Of a stretch of 5,002 bases of DNA, positions 1-5,002 are shown in pieces (the first letter of the stretch is position 1; each line of letters begins with the position of its first letter). The DNA is taken from NCBI GenBank assembly GCA_903898975.1, contig CAIUHT010001155.1:1-5002 (forward strand), written 5' to 3'. A program made the translations under genes and the position numbers. Below the pieces are notes generated by a model that saw only the letters and a program-made list of their open reading frames with translations, was not told the DNA's origin and did no database searches. The stretch is from an uncultured Planctomycetaceae bacterium. GTDB taxonomy: Bacteria > Planctomycetota > Planctomycetia > Planctomycetales > Planctomycetaceae.

Positions 1-48
1 CCCCTGGGGGTCGCCGACAGCCTGAAGAGTTCACGACCAGGAGAGGGG
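1..48 (+). other. Leader upstream of the kinase gene; possible end of a preceding gene
   Basis: These 48 bases show no convincing promoter. In the second forward frame a TGA at 23-25 follows seven sense codons running in from the window edge (PWGSPTA), so a preceding same-strand gene could end here, about 23 bases before the GTG. That would suggest an operon, but seven codons are too few to support a gene call. The kinase frame itself has no stop in this stretch. Confidence 0.2.
39..43 (+). promoter_or_regulatory. Shine-Dalgarno-like site for the kinase gene
   Basis: AGGAG lies five bases before the GTG at 49 and continues into a G-rich run. It is the main reason for choosing this GTG, because the reading frame is open further upstream with only CTG codons (4 and 22) as alternatives inside the window. 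In G-rich DNA such a match could occur by chance. Confidence 0.55.
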
Positions 49-3000
49 GTGCCGACCGCGGCCGGGCGTCGCGCCCAGGCACTCCCCGGGCAGGAATACC
101 AGGTGCGCGACCAAATGCACGTGCAGCGGTTCCTGGACCAAGGGTCGAGCAAGTGGGTCTACGAGGCGCAACAGACAAGCACGGGGCGGATTGTCGCGCT
201 CAAGCAGTGCCGCAGTTCCGACAGCGAAGTCGAGCGCCAGTTTCGGGATGAAGTCCGCATCCAGTCCCTTATCGATCATCAGAACATTCCTCCCGTCTTC
301 CTGCTGAGCAATACGCTCGCAGAGGGGGCTCCCGTGTTCGTGGAGAAACGAATCACGGGTGAGCGCTGGTCGCGCGTGCTGGCTGATCCTGCGGAATCCC
401 TCGAAGCGAAGCTGCGAACGCTGTTGACGGTGGCGCGGGTCCTGCAGTACGCCCACCTCGAACATGGGGTGATTCACCGCGACCTGAAGCCCGACAACGT
501 GATGGTCAACCCGCAGTACGGCGAGGTTTACCTGACCGATTGGGGCAGTGCCGTGATCGCGGTTCCGCGGCCGGGACAAAGTCCCGATCTGCCCCGGCTG
601 GAGGCTGCGGATGCGTGGCCGGTGGGGACCACCGCCTACATGTCGCCCGAGCAGGCGAGTGGTCGGGCCGGCGAGATGTCGTTCGCCACCGATGTCTTCC
701 AGTTGGGGGCGATTCTTTACGAGATCCTGACCGGAAACCCACCGTACGCTGGTCCCCTGGCGACACGACAGGTGCGGGCCCAGGTGGGAGATCATCCCCC
801 GGTTCCGGAGGGAGCTCCCGCCGAGTTGCGGGCCTTGGCGACCCAATCGCTGGCGTTCCGTCCGGCCGAGCGACCCGAGCATGCCGGGGTTTTCGCTGAG
901 GCGATTGAGCGGTACCTCCGGCACCAGTCGGCGGCGCAGCAGTTGGCCGAGGCGGAGGCCCGGCTCAAGACAACTCTCCGTGAGCAGCCGGGGACGCGCG
1001 AGGAGCGGTTGAAGCTGGTGAGCCGATTGCAGGGATTGGCCGATGCGTTTCAGACGAACGGGCGGGCATGGGGTGTCTCGCGGGAGATGGAGGAGCGGGA
1101 CGGGGCGTCGGCGGAGTCGGCGACGGCGGCAGCGGCGGGACACGAGGCGGCGCGGGTGGGGGAGTACGCCGCCCGGCAGCGGCTGGTCGAGATGGCGCTG
1201 GACGCTGGGGATCTCGATCAGGCGGAACTCCAGGTTGGCGAGCAGCGGCGGCTGGAAGTGCCTTCCCGGGTTGGTGAGGTGGCCTTGTCGGAGCGGAATT
1301 CGAGAGTCGTCGCGCAGCGTCGGCGCCGGCGTCGGGCACTGACGGGGCTGGCGATCGGCTCGACGATAGCAGCCCTGCTCCTGGGGCCGCTGTGGATCTG
1401 GCAACGACGAGCCGCCGAACTGGCGGAGACGCGGCAAAAGGCGTCGGAGACCGAGGCGCGACTGGCGGTGACGCGTCAAGAGGCGTCGGAGAGCGAGGCG
1501 CGCGAAGAGCGACTGCGGCGGGAGTTGGCCGAGCAGGAGCAGGCCCAGCAGCGGGAGTTGCGCGACTTGGCCGAGGCGCAGCGTGTGCAGTCGATCGCGA
1601 CATTGGCCCGCGATGCGCGACTCGATGGCGTGGCCACACTCGCCGAACTGCAGGCGTTGCCCCTGTTGAGAGGCGAGCCGCGCGAGGCAAGCTTGTTGCG
1701 AGTGCAGGGGGCGACGTCGCGAACTCTGGCGATGAACGAGCAGTCGCCCCGGCGCGGCATGGCGTCGCGCGTCGCGTTTGTCGGCGGGGGAGGTCAGTTC
1801 CTGTCGGCGGACCATGGGAACGCCAGTGTGCGGATCTGGAATCGGTCCACAGCGACCGAGGTAGCAACACTGGAGGGGCACCGAATCCTGAATATGAGGG
1901 AACGCAAAGGTGTTTTTTCCAGCGTGGGTGGCCTGGCGGTCGTCGGGCCGCAGGGGCAGTTTGCGATCACCTGTGGCATTGATGGGCGGGTCATCCGCTG
2001 GGATCTAAGTGCCCAGTTGCCCATTCGCAGTGAGACACCCTTGAGAGACCGCCAGGCCGGCTGGACAGCGCTTGGGGCGGTGAATGGGCAGTTGCCTGCT
2101 GAAGCCAGTCACATCGTGGTTGGCAGCCAGGCCGGGGATCTGGCGTGGCTCGATCCCGAGACACTGCAAGAGCGGCACCGGGTCATTGCAGCGCACAAGG
2201 GGGCGATTCGGGCGATCGCCCTGGGTCCTGGGGGGCAGGTTGCCACCGGAGGCGAGGAAGGGGCGGTGCTGTTGTGGACTCAGCGCAACGGCGCCTGGCC
2301 CGAGCAGGGAGAGGTCTTGCGGCCGGCGAATGGCGGGACTGTTCGCTGCCTCGCGTTTGCCGCGGACGGAGCGCAGCTGCTGGTGGGCGGAGCGTTTCCC
2401 AACGTGGAGTTCTGGTCACTGCCCGAGCGGCGGCTGGTGCGCGAAGGCGCGGGCCATGCTGAAAACGGGGGCCAACAGATTGCGCTGTGTGCCATTCCCC
2501 TGGCCGATCGCGGATTCCTCACGGGTGGAACCGATGGGCGGGTCATTGAATGGAGCGCTGTGGATGGGTCGCGTCGGCGCGAGTTTGCGTTCCAGACGAC
2601 AGTGGCTGGCACCCCCGCTGTTCTGCGTGACATGGCCCTCGATCCGGCGGAAAGGAGTCTGCTGGTGAGCCTGGCGGATGGTACCCTGGAGGAGGTCGAA
2701 TTCGCCTCGGGAAAACCACGGGTTCGCGGGGCAGGGCCCAACTATCGTTTCAATACCAACCTGATCGAAGCCGATCTGCAGGTGGGGCTCTCCGCCGATG
2801 GAGGGACAATTGTCTTGGGGAGTGATCAGCCAGACGGTGCCCTCGCGCTTTGGCAGACCAGTGATCTCCTTGCTTGCCGATATGTCACCGGGTTAAACGA
2901 GCTGCGTGATTCGGACGGCGACTTTGAAGCCCCTACGGCTCTGGCCCTGTCTCCCAAGGCCGACTTGATCGCCCTGGGAACGGCTGCGGGTGAGGTGGTG

Positions 3001-4926
3001 GTCCGCACGTCGCAAGGGGAGTTGGTGTGGCGAGAACGACTGTTCCAGGACAGTGGTTGGGACCGCATGACCCTGCCCCCGATTGTCGCCCTGCGGTTCA
3101 GCCCGGCAGGCGCGCGATTGGTGGCCCTGTTGAGAGATGGGCGGCTGGTTGCGTGGAATGCACGGGAGGGTCGGCAGCAGTGGTCGCAGGCGATGGCGAC
3201 TGAGGCGCGGTTGCTGCAGCACATTTCCGAGGACTTGCTGGTGACCGCAGGGGAATCTGGCCGCATCCAGGTCTGGAGCACTGCGGCAGGCGAACTGGTC
3301 CGCGAGTGGGGAACGCCAGGCGACGCGGTGACGGCGCTGCTGGTCAGTCGCGACCAGGAGGAACTGGTGACAGGGAACGACCAGGGACTGATCTCCACCT
3401 GGGAGGTCGCCTCGGGAGTGCTGCGAAAGCAATTCGCCATGCCGGGTGTGACGCGGCGTTTTGCGCCGTATTCAAGCGAAGTCCGGCAGCCTCCCGAGAG
3501 AAGCGAGCGGCCCCGGCGGGTCTTGGGGATGGCCCAGTGGGGCAAGCCCACGGAGCTGGCCGTATTGCTCGGCGACGGTTCACTCACGCTCGTTGAGATG
3601 GACGCGCAGGTTGTCTTGGCCCGAACGCTGGTCCACGCTGGAGTGGCCTACAAGTTTGGGGACAGGCTCAATTGGAGCTGCGAGGTCTTCCTGGACTCAC
3701 TGGGCAGACTGTGCACGGTCTCTTCCGATCGCACGATTCGGCGCTGGCAATTGGGGCATGTCCGGCCGGGGACCCGGCTGGTGCAGCTCGGACAAAAACA
3801 GGGACTGGTGGACTTGGAGGCTTCCCAGAAATACGGCTGGTGTGGGCTGGTTGATGGCCAGAAGCTGGCCTGCCAGCCGGGGAATCTGGCTCAACCTGCG
3901 TGGGAACGGACGCGCAGCCTGGAGGGGGACCAGTTCCTGGGGTTCACCCAGTTCCCCGATGGGCGGATTGCCGCAGGACGGCTTAGGGGGCCGGCACTGG
4001 TCTGGAATCCTGGCGATGGCAGTGTGCAGGAGTGTCCCGCGAAGCGATTGGCTGGGTTTGACGCGCTCGCGGCCGCATCGCCCCGGGACAACCTGGTGGC
4101 CACGACGATCAGCCCCACAGCGGTGGTCCTCTGGAAGCTGGAGGGTGACCAGACGGGACCACCGGCCGGGTTGCCCGATGTGGATTTGAAACGAGTCCTG
4201 GTGCAGTTCAATCCGGCGACGGGTCGGGCAATTCGAGTTCTGCAATTCTCGCCCAACGGGGACCAGTTGCTGGCTGTGACGGAGTTGGGCGAACTGGTGA
4301 CCTGGAAGGTGGAGGGGGCGAACCTGGCCCTGGAGGGCTATGGGCACAAGATGCCCGACGTGAAGGAGGCCCGCTATTCGCCGGATGGTCGGCGCGTGTT
4401 CCAGGTGGGGGCCATGGGGGTGGTGGTTTGGGACCCTCGCAACCTGGAGCAGCCGGTCGCAGCATTCAACTGGCACGAGCCAGCGCTGTTCGAGGGGATT
4501 GGTTTGACCCGCCATGTGCATTCCTTGGCCTGTTCGAGCGATGGGGAATGGCTGGCGACGACGGGGCAGGATGGGACGGTGCGCCTGGGGCGATACGACA
4601 CGAAGACCGACAAGCCGACCTTGGTGGCCACGCTGGGATTGAATGACCTGGCGGTCGCGGCGTCGGCTGACAACGGCGGGGCCACGCTGGCAGAACAACT
4701 CCGCAGGCTGTCGCAGGTGACCTTCTTCGTGCGGTTCAGTGCCGACGACAAACAACTGGTGCTGGTCTCGCAGGAGAGGAACGTGGGGCTGGTGGACCTG
4801 GAGGCGGTGTTGGCGTGGGGGCGGGGGGATGAGCCGAGGATCTGGGAGGAACTGGGAACTGCGACCGGCATGCGGATGTGGCCCGATCAGACCATCCAGA
4901 TTCTGGACCGGAATCGCCTGAGATAA
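49..4926 (+). CDS. Transmembrane Ser/Thr protein kinase with C-terminal WD40-like beta-propeller array
   Basis: This 1625-residue protein is predicted to transfer phosphate from ATP to Ser/Thr residues of unknown partner proteins. Domain order by residue: Hanks-type kinase about 17-290, helical linker 291-423, Arg6 at 424-429, one transmembrane helix 430-451, coiled coil about 452-515, and WD40-like blades about 573-1590. Catalytic residues are visible: K52 in VALK, E68 in helix C, HRDLKPDN at 143-150, DWG at 164-166 and SPE at 199-201. The kinase therefore looks active. The GTG start at 49 has an AGGAG five bases upstream and leaves a short leader before the kinase. The frame stays open to position 1, so a longer protein is possible. 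ATG at 115 (M23) would cut into the start of the kinase fold. No signal peptide is seen, which fits a cytoplasmic kinase. Large kinase-WD40 fusions of this type are known in Planctomycetota. I do not recognise a named gene, and substrate and ligand are unknown. Confidence 0.93.
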   Translation: MPTAAGRRAQALPGQEYQVRDQMHVQRFLDQGSSKWVYEAQQTSTGRIVALKQCRSSDSEVERQFRDEVRIQSLIDHQNIPPVFLLSNTLAEGAPVFVEKRITGERWSRVLADPAESLEAKLRTLLTVARVLQYAHLEHGVIHRDLKPDNVMVNPQYGEVYLTDWGSAVIAVPRPGQSPDLPRLEAADAWPVGTTAYMSPEQASGRAGEMSFATDVFQLGAILYEILTGNPPYAGPLATRQVRAQVGDHPPVPEGAPAELRALATQSLAFRPAERPEHAGVFAEAIERYLRHQSAAQQLAEAEARLKTTLREQPGTREERLKLVSRLQGLADAFQTNGRAWGVSREMEERDGASAESATAAAAGHEAARVGEYAARQRLVEMALDAGDLDQAELQVGEQRRLEVPSRVGEVALSERNSRVVAQRRRRRRALTGLAIGSTIAALLLGPLWIWQRRAAELAETRQKASETEARLAVTRQEASESEAREERLRRELAEQEQAQQRELRDLAEAQRVQSIATLARDARLDGVATLAELQALPLLRGEPREASLLRVQGATSRTLAMNEQSPRRGMASRVAFVGGGGQFLSADHGNASVRIWNRSTATEVATLEGHRILNMRERKGVFSSVGGLAVVGPQGQFAITCGIDGRVIRWDLSAQLPIRSETPLRDRQAGWTALGAVNGQLPAEASHIVVGSQAGDLAWLDPETLQERHRVIAAHKGAIRAIALGPGGQVATGGEEGAVLLWTQRNGAWPEQGEVLRPANGGTVRCLAFAADGAQLLVGGAFPNVEFWSLPERRLVREGAGHAENGGQQIALCAIPLADRGFLTGGTDGRVIEWSAVDGSRRREFAFQTTVAGTPAVLRDMALDPAERSLLVSLADGTLEEVEFASGKPRVRGAGPNYRFNTNLIEADLQVGLSADGGTIVLGSDQPDGALALWQTSDLLACRYVTGLNELRDSDGDFEAPTALALSPKADLIALGTAAGEVVVRTSQGELVWRERLFQDSGWDRMTLPPIVALRFSPAGARLVALLRDGRLVAWNAREGRQQWSQAMATEARLLQHISEDLLVTAGESGRIQVWSTAAGELVREWGTPGDAVTALLVSRDQEELVTGNDQGLISTWEVASGVLRKQFAMPGVTRRFAPYSSEVRQPPERSERPRRVLGMAQWGKPTELAVLLGDGSLTLVEMDAQVVLARTLVHAGVAYKFGDRLNWSCEVFLDSLGRLCTVSSDRTIRRWQLGHVRPGTRLVQLGQKQGLVDLEASQKYGWCGLVDGQKLACQPGNLAQPAWERTRSLEGDQFLGFTQFPDGRIAAGRLRGPALVWNPGDGSVQECPAKRLAGFDALAAASPRDNLVATTISPTAVVLWKLEGDQTGPPAGLPDVDLKRVLVQFNPATGRAIRVLQFSPNGDQLLAVTELGELVTWKVEGANLALEGYGHKMPDVKEARYSPDGRRVFQVGAMGVVVWDPRNLEQPVAAFNWHEPALFEGIGLTRHVHSLACSSDGEWLATTGQDGTVRLGRYDTKTDKPTLVATLGLNDLAVAASADNGGATLAEQLRRLSQVTFFVRFSADDKQLVLVSQERNVGLVDLEAVLAWGRGDEPRIWEELGTATGMRMWPDQTIQILDRNRLR
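97..918 (+). other. Protein kinase catalytic domain (residues about 17-290)
   Basis: The Hanks subdomains appear in order: degenerate glycine loop QGSSKWVYEA (31-40), VALK with K52, helix C Glu E68, DHQNI (76-80), catalytic loop HRDLKPDN with D145 and N150, DWG with metal-binding D164, the activation segment ending in GTTAYMSPEQ (193-202), DVFQLG with D215 in subdomain IX, and a terminal RPAERP with R275. T194 and T195 are candidate activation-loop phosphosites. The DWG variant is common in planctomycetal kinases and keeps the metal-binding Asp. The glycine loop retains only the middle of its three usual glycines (G32). All key catalytic residues remain, so activity is expected, though not shown. 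Confidence 0.93.
919..1317 (+). other. Helical juxtamembrane linker (residues 291-423)
   Basis: This segment is rich in Ala, Glu, Arg and Gln and is likely mostly helical. A stretch around 371-397 (VGEYAARQRLV, then MALDAGDLDQAELQV) resembles the TPR-like linker helices that follow the kinase in many planctomycetal kinase-WD40 proteins, where an Ala-rich helix precedes a G-D-L turn and a second Ala/Leu helix. A low-complexity Ala/Ser/Glu patch at about 353-367 separates two halves. The linker probably spaces the kinase from the membrane. No catalytic motif is seen. Confidence 0.5.
1318..1401 (+). other. Arg6 cluster plus single transmembrane helix (residues 424-451)
   Basis: Six consecutive arginines (424-429) lead directly into 22 uncharged, mainly aliphatic residues (430-451) ending in WIW, followed by QRR. 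No other uncharged stretch of this length was noticed in the protein. By the positive-inside rule the strong Arg cluster before the helix favours a cytoplasmic kinase and an extracytoplasmic C-terminal half. The RR pair just after the helix weakens that orientation call. Confidence 0.85.
1402..1593 (+). other. Predicted coiled coil after the membrane helix (residues about 452-515)
   Basis: The segment consists almost only of Ala, Glu, Arg, Gln, Leu and Ser, with no proline or glycine, and contains recurrent EAR and REL blocks. This composition and the absence of helix breakers indicate a long helix able to form a coiled coil and probably to dimerise the receptor. It contains the 14-residue tandem duplication described separately. 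Confidence 0.75.
1429..1512 (+). repeat. Two-copy 42-bp in-frame tandem repeat within the coiled coil
   Basis: Residues 461-474 (TRQKASETEARLAV) are followed directly by 475-488 (TRQEASESEAREER). At DNA level the first 32 bases of each copy match at 29 positions, and the last 10 diverge. A 14-residue unit equals two heptads, so copy-number change would lengthen the coiled coil without breaking its register. Confidence 0.8.
1765..4818 (+). other. WD40-like beta-propeller array, about 21 blades (residues about 573-1590)
   Basis: Recurring units of about 35-60 residues show the WD40 pattern: a hydrophobic strand, a turn such as SPDG or SPAG, a second strand ending L-x-T/V-G, a D-G-x-V/I turn, and a strand ending in W. 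Candidate blades begin near residues 573, 624, 672, 718, 763, 808, 857, 909, 960, 1011, 1052, 1092, 1157, 1209, 1252, 1296, 1337, 1393, 1437, 1488 and 1557. Clear examples are DGRVIRWD (645-652), DGRVIEW (829-835), SGRIQVW (1070-1076), FSPNGDQLLAV (1400-1410) and SSDGEWLATTGQDGTVRLG (1496-1514). Blades near 1157 and 1252 are weak. WD40 propellers usually act as protein-interaction platforms. No enzymatic motif is visible, and the count is by eye. Confidence 0.8.
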
Positions 4927-4959
4927 GGCGCCAGATGGGGGCCAAAGGGAAAAGCAACC

Positions 4960-4983
4960 GGCTTCGAGGGATTCCTCGGAGCC
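4960..4983 (+). terminator. Hairpin downstream of the kinase gene, probable terminator
   Basis: GGCTTCGAGG (4960-4969) pairs with CCTCGGAGCC (4974-4983) over 10 base pairs, one of them G-U, around a four-base GATT loop. It starts 34 bases after the stop codon. Only TTT at 4986-4988 follows after CG, so the U tract is poor. GCAA (4954-4957) and TTGC (4987-4990) could extend the stem beyond a small internal loop. The position and stem fit a transcription terminator or a 3'-end stabilising hairpin; the weak U tract lowers certainty. Confidence 0.55.
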
Positions 4984-5002
4984 CGTTTGCGTTGGGGGGG
5001 AA

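Noticed and set aside
115..117. ATG at residue 23 as the true start
   Set aside because: It would remove residues 17-22, which fit the beginning of the first kinase strand, and no good ribosome binding site was seen directly upstream. GTG at 49 has AGGAG at suitable spacing.
31..1881. 616-codon open frame on the minus strand
   Set aside because: It lies wholly antisense to the kinase, linker and coiled-coil coding sequence, whose motifs are unambiguous. Its translation is rich in Arg, Leu, Pro and Gln with no recognisable domain, as expected when G+C-rich third positions remove antisense stops.
3461..4189. 242-codon plus-strand frame overlapping the propeller coding region
   Set aside because: It is an out-of-frame reading of the WD40 array with Trp/Arg/Ser-rich noise and no independent motif or convincing start context.
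3697..4755. 352-codon minus-strand open frame within the propeller region
   Set aside because: It is antisense to clearly WD40-like coding sequence. The translation has a low-complexity His/Pro/Arg/Gln composition and no domain, consistent with a shadow frame.
1..5002. A multi-gene defence or mobile system, CRISPR array, tRNA or rRNA
   Set aside because: A single gene fills about 97 percent of the window. No spaced direct repeats, tRNA-like folds, transposase motifs or flanking terminal inverted repeats were seen.

Overview
The window is almost entirely one very large plus-strand gene (49-4926, 1625 codons). It encodes a membrane-anchored Hanks-type Ser/Thr protein kinase fused to a long series of WD40-like beta-propeller blades. 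The DNA is strongly G+C rich, especially at third codon positions. The architecture (N-terminal kinase with a DWG instead of DFG motif, helical linker, Arg-rich stretch, single transmembrane helix, Ala/Glu/Arg coiled coil, WD40 array of about 1000 residues) is typical of Planctomycetota. I infer that phylum; no marker gene is present to prove it.

Layout: 1-48 is a short leader with a Shine-Dalgarno-like AGGAG just before a GTG start. The reading frame is open to the window edge, so an earlier start cannot be excluded. Nucleotides 97-918 encode the kinase domain, 919-1317 a helical linker, 1318-1335 six consecutive arginines, 1336-1401 the transmembrane helix, and 1402-1593 a coiled coil containing a recent tandem duplication. 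From 1765 to about 4818 I count roughly 21 degenerate WD40-like blades, a number compatible with three seven-bladed propellers. After the TAA stop at 4924-4926, a 10-bp hairpin (4960-4983) is a plausible transcription terminator. No RNA gene, mobile element, CRISPR array or second convincing coding region was found.

Functionally, the protein looks like a one-component signalling device: a kinase on one side of the membrane, most likely cytoplasmic, connected through one helix and a coiled coil to a large protein-binding or ligand-binding propeller platform. Substrate, ligand and pathway cannot be read from the sequence. The class is known, so novelty rests on details: blade number, an unusual nucleotide-binding loop, the coiled-coil duplication and the membrane topology.
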